Positions 35,044 to 45,720 of a DNA stretch of 64,000 nt are shown here, piece after piece. The position numbers and the translations under genes are program-made. Numbering within the stretch: the first letter of the stretch is position 1; every line of letters begins with the position of its first letter. Under the pieces are notes generated by a model. It worked only from the letters and a program-made list of their open reading frames with translations. It did no database searches and was not told the DNA's origin. The stretch comes from Trebouxia sp. TZW2008 (Eukaryota; Chlorophyta; Trebouxiophyceae; Trebouxiales; Trebouxiaceae). Location of the stretch: positions 1 to 64,000 of the forward strand of contig BDIU01000414.1 of NCBI GenBank assembly GCA_002118135.1, in the 5' to 3' direction.

Positions 35044-37732
35044 TCATGGGGTTGAACCATTCCCTGTCGCTGATGCCTGTTTTGATTGCTGGGAGGTCAT
35101 GAGGGCTGGTTTACTGATGATGCCATCTATCACGCCATACTCAACTGCCTCCTTAGCTGACATGAAGAAATCGCGATCTGCACACACACAGCGCAACGTT
35201 GTCATCGACAGAGGCCATATATGTTATCAAGGCAGTAATGCAAATCAGCAGGCTGATTCAAGGAAGGGGGAGGGGGAGGGGGGGAGAAGGGGGGGGGGGC
35301 GCACCATGAAACCCAAAGGGTGCTAGGCGCATGCCTGCCTTGCTGGTGGTTTAGTGTCAAACATGCAACATATGCAAAGCATCCTTGCAAAGGCATGACA
35401 GCACATGTGGCAACATAGCTGTGTAGCAGTCGCAATCTTGGCATGCTAACACTATGCCTGCTGGATTCACTCATACAGCAAATGCCTCAGAGGGAAGCAC
35501 AGCAACTGCAAATGCTGCAGTTGTAGAAGCTGCATCACACATGTTTGCATGTCCAAGTCACCATTGCATGCTCAATTAAACATGCTTCTTCTGGATGCTG
35601 TTGCTGCTGGTACAGTAGTCTCTCCTTACAAGGACAGTGTATATAGGGACATCAAGGATGTAAGAACCCAGCAATTGAAAGCCAAAAACTGTGTTCTGAC
35701 TGCAGTGGTCCCTCTGAGTAAGGCCAAATGAAAATGAGGACAATCATCTTGGGGACCAAAGCATTCGCTGTAAAGAGAAAACACTGTACCTGTGTCAGCA
35801 GTGATTTGCTCCATGCCCTGGCCAGTGAACTCTGCCAAGTAGCCATTGAGTGTCAACTTGTGGTGCAGAATCTCATTGGCTTGAATTTCTATATCTGCTG
35901 CCTGTCCCTGAGCTCCTCCCAAAGGCTGGTGAATCATGATCCTTGAATTTGTCAATGAATACCGCTTGCCCTGTTGGCGCACAACAAGCAGTTAGAAAGG
36001 CTAGTTAGTCATGGCAGCAGGCCTAAGGGAAATATCTGCAAAACACTAGACCAATGCCAACACACACTGATCAACGGCTGTAGAGATGCCTGCTTGAAAT
36101 GAAGCAGGTAAAGAAAGGCTGTAGAGTTGACTGCTTGGGATGCAGCAGGCTAGGCACTCCCAACAGCCCAAGGTTACTGTCACATCGCTACCAAGCAACC
36201 TAAACGCTCAGTACTGTACATATACCAAGAAACTGGTTGCAAGTTTCAGCCCAGTGATTCCATTTCAGTCAGTCAATGCGTCCCAAGCAGTGCCAGCCTA
36301 AACACAGTCAAGAGGTGTACCTTTTGGCCAGAAGCTAGGATGAAGGCGCCCATGGAGGCTGCCAGCCCAACACAAACTGTTGACACATCTGACTTGACGT
36401 ACCGCATAGTGTCAAAGACCGCCATGCCTGCAGTCAGACGAGCCTTAAAGTGTGGATTCTGAAGGCAAATGTGCACAACATCTATTCGCACAATGACCAG
36501 GTGTAACATCACACAATATAGGCCAAGTGATGCCAGAAACCGCTGCTGAGGTTGTCTTGACATGTATGGGTAGGAAAGACCAGATAGTTGCAGTTGATGC
36601 TAAAAGAAACATGATGAGCAAAGTGCATACAGCAAATGCTCTGATTTGATACAGCCTGCAATGAATCAGATGTTCTGTGACTCACCAGCTGTGACAGAAC
36701 CTCCAGGAGAGTTGACATACATGGTGATGTCCTTCTTGCCTAGAGAGTCAAGATACAACAGCTGCGCCACCAACAGATTGCTGTTGTCGTCGTCAACTGC
36801 ACCACCGAGCCGCACAATGCGCTGCATGCAGAAAATCAAGACTCAGCCAACACCTGTGTTTCACATCAAGTCCACTAACCAGCCTCAAGATGTCATGAAC
36901 TTGCCAAAATCAAGACACGTGAAAGACAGCGCGCATGGGCAGCTGCATATGATTTGTGATACCAGCTGCATGCACTTCGCAAAAGCAGCTGCATGCAACT
37001 GTGAAATCCAGGTGCCTGCAATTTGCAATACCAGCTGCATGGGAGTCTGAGCATGCAGTGTGTAAACTGTGAGCTGTACCTGCTGAAATAGCTGTGAGAT
37101 GACTTGTGAAAACCGCTCAACAACCATTGGGTTGGGAGGCTGAGGGCCCTGACCGGCCCATATGCGTCCGCTGGCATCAGCTTTGTCTGGGACTAAGAGG
37201 CTGCGCTGACTGTCAGGCCTCCAAAGTCGAGACTTGGGCCTGCATTCCACATCCAGTATACAAACTTTCCATGAATGCTGCATGCGTCTCCTTCTGCTTC
37301 GAGTGTCTGCCTCTGGGCCAGTGCTGCAACATGCAACGACAAAATGCCGCAGACACCACCAGCAACTTGTCGTTTGCTATGCATGCTGTCTGTGTGCCTG
37401 TCTGATGCGTTGCTGGATACACCATACACTGTTCCTGGATGTTCGGAGAAAAACGTTGCATACCTCTCGGCATTTGCAACCACGCGGCATCGTCCTGTAT
37501 GAGCTTGCTGTCGCCTGCAAGGCTGTGCTAGGTTACCCCTAGATGATCGCTGCTGCGTGGTCAACTGTCGACATGCCGGCGCCTGATGCAGCAGAGCCTG
37601 TTGCATTGTCCTGACCGAGCGACGTCCGCCTGACGAGACAAGTCTTGATCGGTCAACGCTCGTAGGCCACAAGCGGAGCGCAGAGGGCATGCAGGCAACG
37701 CTGATCAGGTCTGACACCCTGTAGGGTTTCAA
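35044..37732 (-). CDS. CLPP: ATP-dependent Clp protease proteolytic subunit, plastid type, 6 exons
   Basis: Predicted 318-aa serine protease subunit of the Clp complex. Exons on the minus strand: 37464-37732, 37080-37209, 36686-36821, 36321-36427, 35790-35970, 35044-35177; phases close. The first ~90 residues are rich in R, S, Q and A with few acidic residues, like a plastid or mitochondrial transit peptide. The core carries all three catalytic residues: Ser in [10 protein letters not shown], His in [11 protein letters not shown], and Asp in [19 protein letters not shown]. This is therefore a ClpP-type, not a ClpR-type, subunit. [10 protein letters not shown] is also conserved. Intron 5 begins exactly at the TA flank of a MITE-like element. 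The gene diverges from the SET-domain gene. Plastid location fits the plant ClpP3-6 group, but mitochondrial ClpP2 cannot be excluded. Confidence 0.92.
35262..35299 (+). repeat. Purine (G/A) tract in ClpP intron 5
   Basis: A G-rich stretch with scattered A (GGAAGGGGGAGGGGG...AAGGGGGGGGGG) on the plus strand, pyrimidine-rich in the ClpP transcript. It could act as a polypyrimidine tract or simply be a microsatellite. Confidence 0.7.
35611..35788 (+). mobile_element. MITE-like element with TA flanks, abutting a splice donor
   Basis: About 178 bp from TACAGTAGTCTCTCC to AGAGAAAACACTGTA, with TA at both ends. The interior matches the family (GGACATCAAGGATGTAAG, CTGACTGCAGTGGTCCCTCTG, CAAAGCATTCGCTGTAA). 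On the minus strand ClpP exon 5 ends at 35790, and the donor GT uses 35789-35788, so its T and the next A are the element's TA flank. Confidence 0.88.
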
Positions 37733-38310
37733 TTGACCACTTCATTCAAAGCATGGTGCAGTGCTGTATTACAAAGTCTCACCTGTTCATCACTCTCAAC
37801 CAGCTATTGCTCTACATTCATCGGCTGAACATGTTTAAGATGAGCCAATGTCAGCCTTGCCTTGCACGTATCTGCCCACCACCACAAGCTATCGCCATTA
37901 TGGTAATGATTGCCTGTCATGTTCACCCACAAGCTGTCACTGGGACTTTTGCAGTATGAAGCGAGTTGCTTCGATGCACCTTCGGTTGCCATCTTTCGAT
38001 TGCTGTGTGGCTGAAACCCGCTGTCTTGATTGAATTTTAGAACATGTTTACCGGTTGTGGCAGACAAATGCTTGTCAACATGAAAATTTGCAGGAGCTAC
38101 ATTAAGTGCAGTAAGCTGGCAAGCACGAACAGTAAGTCAAGCTAGTCAGAAATCGAAGCGCATGTATTTTCAGCCTGCTTGACAGTTACAGAATTGCATG
38201 TTGCATGTCACTAGCACCTGCCAAGACAGGTACTGAGCTTATGTCAAGCGAGCATGCACGCTTATACCGGCTACACTGCGGCTTGACTGCCGTGGCCGAA
38301 GCCACATTGG
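37733..38310. promoter_or_regulatory. Divergent intergenic region, ClpP / SET gene
   Basis: A 578-bp gap between two divergently transcribed start codons. It must hold both promoters and 5' UTRs. I see no defined motif. Confidence 0.45.
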
Positions 38311-41300
38311 ATGCCAAGCCCCGATAAAGCTGACGAGGCTGTGTTGGTGACTCCAAGCTTCCATGATTGGCTGTCTAAACATGGGGTCGTCGCACATTGC
38401 ATACAAGCCGCTCACGTCGAAGAAGGCTGGAGAGGCATTTGTGCTACCCGAGACATTCCCGCAGGTACCAGAAAATTTTACAACACGCATTGCATCACCG
38501 CCGGCGTATTGCGCGACGCAGTGCAAAGTAGCGATCCTCCTCTTGCAGGCGCCATGCTCCTGCAAGTGCCAGAAAAGGCTTTGATGAGCACAAGCAGCGC
38601 AAGGAGAAATCACGATTTTGTCAAACACTTCAAGCAGTCACAGGCACTATCACCAGAACAGGCAAGTCTTTCAGGCATGCTCCATGTTCACCTCTTGCCT
38701 AAAACTTAGAGTTTCATTGATGCAGGTCTTAATTGCGCATTTGCTGCATGAGGCGTCCCAAGGCAGCAGCTCTCCATGGCACCCATACATTGCTCAGCTG
38801 CCTCACCAATATTCACTGCTCATGGGCTTTAGTCCAGAGCATATTCAGGCATTGCAGGTTGCTCATACTATGCAGCTTGCAGTTGAGATATGTGACCAAA
38901 ATCAACACCAGTGGGCGCAAGCAAGGCCATTCCTTCAGACTCTGGGTATGCTGGCCTTCTTCTGTGAAAGGCAGGAGTTGTGCTGCTGAAGTTTTACGTG
39001 CGCTTGATCTGACATGTGCCACTGCAATGTGCATGATGCTACGTGATATGACCCTGTTGAGCTGAGCAGTGCCTCTGTCAATGTTGCATCTCCCTTGCAG
39101 CATGACATGACAGTGCTGATGAGAAAATCTGCGAGCAAGTCAGCCAAGAACGCCGCCGTGTGCTTTGAGGGTCTGTCCAGTCTTTAGATGCACTAAAAAG
39201 CAGAAGACAAAAACTTTCTTTCCTTCATGAAACAGCAATCGAACCTGTTCAAACTAGCAGACGCTTTGGAACCTTTTGTAAATTGTGCTTTGTAGGCCTG
39301 TCCAAGAATTGATGCAGTTTGAGAGCTTGGCTGTGGGCACTGTTTGTTCACGTACAATCATTTGCCCTTCAGCTCAACATGACATGCATGCTTGAGAAGT
39401 CCTCACGAAAGGCAGATGAAAAGGTTGTCATGTGACCTGTAGGCCTGTCCAAGAACTGGTGCAGTTGGAAGGCTTGGGTATGGGCAAGCAGCACAGTTTG
39501 CTCACGCACCATGTATGTGCCCTTCAGCTCAGCAGGAGCCCTGACCCCTTTTGGGGATCTTCACAACTACCACCCACCACCCCCACCTCACTACCCAGAT
39601 ATAGGTACGCAGGACTACAGCGGCCTTCATCATACTTGCACCAGTGTTGACGCACTTCATGCAAAAGATGTCAGATTGGCCCAAATTGATATGGAGAGCA
39701 CCTGCAATAGCTGAGATGCAAGTGAGGTAACCAGCTCTGCAAATTCAAGCAGCAGAATTGCGTCAAGTCACGCAGCTAACAGCGCCAATGGAATCATGTG
39801 AGACAAGCTGTCTGGTTTTGTGATGGCTTCCAAACTGAGATGCAGTATATGCTGTAGATGGGGTGACTGCCAGCATGCAACAAGAAGCAGTCCCAGCAAG
39901 TGAGGACTATGGTGATGGCGGCTACCATGAGGCATTCCAAGAATACTGCCTGTATGCCAGGAAAAGGCAAGCTTCTGCTTCACATCCGACACTTCAATTG
40001 CATCATGGCCTGGTCTGGCAAGACAGGGCTTGAGCCACACAACTAGCATTTCTCTCGAAGTGTGTTTCACAATCAACATCTGTTCCAAGCATGATTATCT
40101 TTGTCAATCTGTTTTGCATCAGTAAAGACAAATCGATTTTTGCCAGCCAATCAACTCCACAAGGCATGCTGATTGCAGCATTCCCGTCAGCATGGTCAGC
40201 ATCAGCTTCAGGATCTGCATTGTAATGTCACAGTAAACTCTCTTTGTAAGGACACTTGATTCAAGGACAATCTTGATGTAAAAACAACGCTATTGGTGAC
40301 CAAGCACTGCATTCTGACTGCAGTCGTCCCTGTGAGTCAGGACAAAATTATGTAAGGACAGTTTTTTGGGTAACCAAAGCAGTCGTTACAAAGAGAGTTT
40401 ACTGTATATGTGAACTGTGATAAATTTGTCCATTGACCATAGAATTCATGTCCATTACATGCTCATTTGATTACATAGGGCCACATGAAATGAAGTTTAT
40501 GCCCAAAGCTGATGTGCACACACATCCTTCGCAGGCACAAGAGTGTGTGCGTCCATCGTATCAGCTATCTCATCTATATGCACATTTGCACTTACACAAA
40601 CGCACTCGAAAGACACATCAAAAGCCAAGTGCTCACGTATTCTTGGCAGGTACAAGCTCGTGTGCATGAAGTGTGTCAGCCATGCCATCTACATGCTCAT
40701 CTGTATCTACATGATGGCATGAGGGACTTACTCAAAGCTGATGTGCTTCATTTTATTGTTGGCAGGTACAAGAAGGGTGAGCAGGTGTTCCTTTGCTATG
40801 GCAAGTATAACAACCTAGAGCTGCTAGGTAAGCATGCTGTGTTTTGTGCAGATGATGACTTTTGCATCGATTTGTGCACTGCATTGTTTACCTGCCTCGC
40901 TTGACAGATGCGTTTATATGCAATCAGTAGATGTGTTGTTTGTGACCTCACAGACTGCTATCAGGTTTGCCTAAAATGCCTTGCAGTTCTGGCTGTCACA
41001 CTGCTGTCATACTGCAGCGTGATTCCCATCAGCATCAGCTGTATTCTTGCAAGAGCTGAGACTTCAGATTGTGTGCATATGCCCTGTAGACATATATGTA
41101 CACAGTGTTTATCTACGTCATGTCTGCAGAGCACTCAGGTTTTGTGCTTGCAAGCAATCTGCATGATCAAGCCCTGCTGCCCATCTCAGCATTGCCAGCC
41201 TTCTTTGCACCTTGTCTTCAGCAGCAGCAGCAGCAGCAGCAGCAGCACGTGTTTGCTTTTGCAGATTCATTTGCCAAACATGAGTGCTTCTACTCAACCT

Positions 41301-43419
41301 GGACTTGATTTGTGTGCAGAGCATTATGGCTTTGTTCTGGACAAGAACCTGCATGGCCAAGCCCTGATTCACACTTCAACATTTCCAGACTCATCTGCAG
41401 CATATCACCAGCAGCAGCAGCAGCAGCATCACAAGAATGCTTCTGCAGATACAGTTGCAACATCCATGTTCTGGATTTAGCTCTGCTGCCTCTCTCAGCA
41501 TTTCCAGACTCCTTTGCAACCTATCTAGAGCAGCAGCAGCAGCACGCCTTTGCAGACAAACCCCGTCAATGCTCTCAGCCTTGCTTGTTCTTGCAGAACA
41601 TTACGGCTTTGTCCTTACTGACAACCCTCATGACCAAGCCCTGCTACCCATTTCAGCATTTCCACCCTCGTTTGTAACCTATCTGCAACAGCAGCAGCAC
41701 AGCAGCAGTGCGTGTTGGCTGCACTGCAATGGCATTCCTGGGTGGCAACTGCTGCGAGACTTGCGCTGCTGGGCAGTGTCACCTGCAGAGCGCAAACTCC
41801 AGGGTCACTTGGCTGGCGCTGGGCAACACATAAGTGTCAACGGAGACATCAAGGTATGGTTCAGGAGAGGCAGTATATGTCATTCCCATATGTCACTGTT
41901 CATGCCAATGTGATAAAGTGTGTATCGGCTGCTCCGGAGTCTGCGCTTTGTTGCAGAGTCTCCTGCAGAGCGCAATGCAGGGAACATTGCCCAACAGCGC
42001 AGCTCTGGCAGTAGGTTATGCATTCAAGGAGAAGGCACACCTTAGTACCTCCAGCAACGCTAATGTATCGACAGCGCATCAGCATTGCCGGAGACGCCAA
42101 GGTATGTCTTGTGCTTGAAGGCAGTGCCTCTCATGCAATGTGGCCTTTCTGGGTGGCAGCTGCTGCGGGACCTGCGCTGTTGAGCAGTGTCTCCAGCAGA
42201 GCTCAAAGTCCAGGATCACTTGGCTGGTGCTGGGCAACGCATCAGCATTCCTGGAGATGCAAAGGCATGTCCATGGTTTTTTGCCCATTGCTGTCAGTGG
42301 TGTATGCTTGTGCTGGGCTTCCTTTTGCAGAGTGCAAGCTTCAGGGTCACTTAGCTGGTGCAGGGCAGCGCATCAGCATTGGTGTAGACACAGAGGCGCA
42401 TCTTCTCCTTGCAGTGCTAGTCTGTCACGCCTTAGAAACACGCAAGGTGGTTGAGTAGCTCTGATCAATAACCCCATGATTTCTCAAACTGCACCGCAAT
42501 TACACCCACTGGAGGTCTTTGACTTAGTCATCAAATCAGCAGTCGATTAAGGGCATTGTTGACCTGGCCAGCATTGCCTGTGACTTTGCCGTCTGTTGAG
42601 CGCTGTGTAACTGCCCCCATTCGTCACTGCGTATTTAAATTCTTGGAAAAATTGCAAGTTGCATGCGCCAATTGGCTTTGCTTGTGCATTGCTGAGTTTG
42701 CAAGGTGAACGAGAGTCACATATTGCTGCATCTCAGCTCGATTAAAGAGTTGAACGAGCATGGTTGATACTCCAAGATGCTCAGGTGGGTGCAATGTCTG
42801 TGCAGGTGTTCAGGACGTTAAGTGCTGTATGTGAGACTGTGCTAGGTCAGCTGGGCAGCACTCTCAGACAGGATGAAGCCTTGCTGCAGGGATGTGTAGA
42901 TGAATGTATGCATGCTGCCATATCATGGAGAATGAGCTACAAAAGGTGACGCCTTGCTATTCAAGCGCTATGCAGTTGCATGCATGTTGCCAAATCATGG
43001 ACAATAAGCTTCAGAATGTGTCTGTTATACCAGCAGGCACATCATGGTTTTGACTATCGTGTGGTGTTGCCTTCATAGCAAGTCATGGGTTAGTGAACTC
43101 TTTTGCTGGTTTCACCACCAGCTGTTTGATTATACAATCTGTTTTCATTTGTAGACTTGTTACTTGCAGCATCGCTCACATTTGACTGGAATCTGCATGA
43201 AGGAACAGATCTTCATGCATGTCAGGAAGACATGCAAAGTGGTGCATCACACTGCTGTTCAGCACTGAAAACTGCACAGCTACAATTGCGATTCTGCTGC
43301 ATGCCTTCAACTCAGAGCCAACTTTCTTTGTGCAATCTTGCTGCAGGTGTCTTCATGCTGGGCTGCAAGTTGCAAAAGAAGCAATACAAGCGTTGAAGAA
43401 CATGTCAGGGGCAGCATGA
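38311..43419 (+). CDS. SET-domain protein-lysine methyltransferase (Rubisco LSMT/SETD type), 9 exons
   Basis: Predicted 433-aa enzyme of the SET family related to Rubisco LSMT, SETD3 and SETD6, transferring methyl groups from S-adenosylmethionine to lysine (or histidine). Exons: 38311-38464, 38549-38661, 38726-38945, 39443-39604, 39846-39966, 40766-40827, 41597-41853, 42806-42945, 43347-43419; phases close. SET motifs: GWRGICATRDIPAGAMLLQVP, SSTVCSRTMYVP, ALTPFGDLHNYHPP, GEQVFLCYGKYNNLELLEHYGFVL. The C-terminal part (QGCVDECMHAAISWRMSYKRC) fits the Rubisco-LSMT substrate-binding region. A short Q/S run (QQQQHSSS) lies after the SET core. Two introns appear to use GC donors: CAG|GCAAGT after 38661 and AAAAG|GCAAGC after 39966. 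Exons 4, 6 and 7 have decayed copies nearby. The substrate is unknown. Confidence 0.85.
39290..39442 (+). repeat. Decayed upstream copy of SET-gene exon 4
   Basis: TTTGTAGGCCTGTCCAAGAA...GCTTGGCTGTGGGCA...GTTTGTTCACGTACAAT...TGCCCTTCAGCTCA at about 39290-39375 parallels the real exon 4 (39443-39604), about 150 bp upstream. It contains stops. Confidence 0.8.
40231..40404 (+). mobile_element. MITE-like element, best-preserved inverted repeats
   Basis: Begins CAGTAAACTCTCTTTGTAA and ends TTACAAAGAGAGTTTACTG, a near-perfect terminal inverted repeat of about 19 bp. The right flank is TA; the left flank is CA, so the TA duplication is not intact. The interior (AAGGACA, CTGACTGCAGTCGTCCCTGTGAG, AACCAAAGCAGTC) matches the other copies. 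It lies in the SET-gene intron 39967-40765. Confidence 0.9.
40526..40800 (+). repeat. Triplicated acceptor of SET-gene exon 6
   Basis: Three copies, spaced about 115 bp, of a unit with CAT(C/A)TA(T/C)ATGC...CAC, AAAGC(C/T)GATGTGC or AAGCCAAGTGCT, then ggcag and the exon start GTACAAG. They lie near 40531, 40647 and 40766; the last is the functional exon. Confidence 0.8.
41128..41720 (+). repeat. Four tandem copies of SET exon 7 start, each ending in a CAG run
   Basis: Copies start at 41130, 41320, about 41479 (5' truncated) and 41597. Each codes a version of EHYGFVL..N.HDQALLPISAFPDSF followed by a glutamine run (CAGCAGCAG...). The first two retain intact acceptors; the last is contiguous with the rest of exon 7 and is functional. 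The CAG run in each copy suggests it was present before the duplication. Confidence 0.9.
41740..42420 (+). repeat. Copies of SET exon 7 end and donor
   Basis: The functional segment at about 41745-41853 (LLRDLRCWAVSPAERKLQGHLAGAGQHIS...GDIK) is followed by decayed versions at about 41936-42102, 42160-42265 and 42325-42395. Landmarks are CTGCAGAGCGCAA, CA(C/G)TTGGCTGG(C/T)GCTGGGCAAC and CATCAGCATT...GGAGA(C/T)G. Stops and a lost donor mark the copies as non-coding. Confidence 0.88.
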
Positions 43420-43534
43420 GAACGTCCGTTGTTTGCTGATTCTGAAAAGCTCACAACCCGCACATGACTAAGGACAGCTTGTACCTTGTGGTAATCGAAG
43501 GTGCTGGGCAGCACTGCAGTGGTCAGCAGTAGCA

Positions 43535-43985
43535 GCCATGAACAGCAGCAGTGGCAGTCATGCTATACTGCTGTGAGGCTACTGTGCTGAGCCATGAACA
43601 GCAGCAGTGACAGTAGTGCTATGGGGCTATAAGGCTATCGTGCTGGGCCGTGAAGGGCAGCAGTGGCAACAGTGCTGTAGTGCTGGGGCATGAACAGCAG
43701 CAGTGGCAGTAATGCTATCATGCTGGGTCATGAACAACAGCAGTGGCAGTAGTGCTCTAATTCTGGGCCATGAACAGCAGCAGTAGCAACAGTGCTGTAG
43801 TAATGGGCCACAGACAGCAGCAATGGCAGTATTACTATCATGCTGGGTCATGAACAGCAGCAGCACCGCTGCAGTGGTCACCAGCAGCAGCCATGAACAA
43901 TAGCAGTGGCAAGAGTGCTGTAGTGCTGGGCCATGAACAGCACCATCACTGCAGTGGGGAACAGCGGCAGCCATGCCATGGTTCA
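43535..43985 (+). repeat. 40-bp minisatellite, about 10 units
   Basis: Repeat unit like CCATGAACAGCAGCAGTGGCAGTAGTGCTGTAGTGCTGGG. The CATGAACAGCAGCAG landmark recurs near 43537, 43593, 43650, 43690, 43730, 43770, 43810, 43850, 43892 and 43932, mostly at exactly 40-bp spacing. It lies just downstream of the SET gene. Confidence 0.9.
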
Positions 43986-45720
43986 CACAACAAAGACATA
44001 ATCATTCATGGATGGTGGCAACTCATCAGATCAAAGGTGACTTCTTGGACTGCACAGGTGCAGACAGGCTGCCAGGGACTGCGGCATCTGCTTTGTTTTT
44101 GTTCACTGCAGTTGAACGTGTTGAGTAGGCGGATCTACTCACAGCTGAGTGATGTGTCAGCGCTCCATTTGTGCTAAGTCATGATGCTGACGGTGGCACA
44201 GTCATCTACAATGTCTTGCTTGCAGATGCACAGGCACACATGAAAGAAGCTGATGCTGGAGTGCATGAGTAAGGTCCTCATGCACCAAATCACACAGCAA
44301 TGTGCTGAGCGATTGAGCGTGATGCCATTTCAATCAATCAATCGATCAATTACATTCTCTGTCTTAGGCACCCAGCAGGGGTTCATACAGATGATGTCAA
44401 AAGTAGAAACAATTGAGCCAAGCAGGCTCTGATAGTCTGTAAGTTTGAAACATTATTGTGTTCCATCTTGCACGAGAACATCCTGGTCCTGCTGATACAT
44501 GACAAGCTATCATGTATGTTGTGTTTGCTCACATGTTTGGCTTACAGTGATGACCTGCACACGCACGGACAAGACAGCATGTAGTTCATGTCATGACCAC
44601 GTCCTTGATCTTGCAGGTTCGCCGGCTGTTTTCTGCGGGGTTGATACATCTCTAGACTGCCTCAATCTTGTGATCTGGCAAGGACCACGCTTACTAACAC
44701 CTCTGCAACTTGCAGAATGCAATGAAAGGCTCAAACAGTCCAACCAGACGCACCTATCAGCAGGCAGCAGCTTTGGTGACCATGATGTAGAGCACTAGTC
44801 TGACTGGGAGGCATGACTCATGCTTCAGGCACAGCAGGGATTTGAACTGTGTCATTTGACAGTAATTCTGACTTGTTGCATGTGACCACAACCCCATGTT
44901 TTTTATCGTGTTCTTTGTGTGAGCTGTGTTGTTTCTGGCCACTAGCTAGCTGGTGTTGTGGTGTGTGTGATCTGAGTTGCCACGTTTTGGGAGCTGAGCG
45001 CAAGCAGATGCTTGCAACAGGTCAGCACAACGTAGGGCGGCACAAACAGAACAGGCAGAAAGGTGATTCCAGTGATTACTCTTTGTTCTGCTTTATGTAT
45101 TTGTTGTGCTGCTTTATGTGGCCTCTTAGGTGGAGGCCACCTAAAGGTGGTGGGTTGCTGGACCCTGCGTGTTGTGTAAAGTTTTGCAAGTGCCAAGTGG
45201 ACACCATGTCAATGCGGAAACGAAGTTGTAGATGGTATGTGCATGCTCGACCTCGAAGGTTCACTCAAGTGAGTGCTGAGTTTGTACAAGTCCTTTGACT
45301 GAAGATGGTGCACAACTTGTCAAAGCGTACTTGTGGCTGCAGGCGGGCTTACTGAGCCAGTTGCTGTTACAAGTAACAGCAAGTCCTGTCCAGTTGGACT
45401 GCCCAGTAGTCATTATTTGTCATTGTGGATTAACCGCTTGGTGCAAATACAGTTGACACTCTCCGACACCGCAAGGCATACCATAGAAGTCTGCGCTGCG
45501 CAGCCTTCGCGTGGCCAGTATGGGAAAGTCTTCCGGAATCATGGGCAGAGGCCATGCAGCATTATCGGCAGTCCGCCCAAAAAGGTCACGAACCTACATA
45601 TGTAAAGTGCATGCACATCAAACCACATATACGCAAACGAGGTCTTAGCTCACACCAGCTCAAATCAGCTCCTCCTTGCAAACACTGGTGATCACGACTT
45701 GAGCTTCAGCAAGGATCACA
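43986..45720. other. 1.7 kb without a confident gene; possible exon remnants
   Basis: Short exon-like pieces with acceptors occur: near 44115 (coding LNVLSRRIYSQLSDVSALHL), 44226-44269 (AQAHMKEADAGVHE) and 44718-44788 (NAMKGSNSPTRRTYQQAAALVTMM then stop). I could not join them in one frame or assign a family. This could be a small unknown gene, a decayed gene, or chance. Confidence 0.3.

Noticed and set aside
41130..41247. First upstream SET exon copy as an alternative exon using a GT after the CAG run
   Set aside because: Its end phase does not match the next acceptor, so in-frame use is unlikely.
43627..43986. Cys/His-rich minus-strand frame over the minisatellite
   Set aside because: Pure translation of the 40-bp repeat, no independent support.
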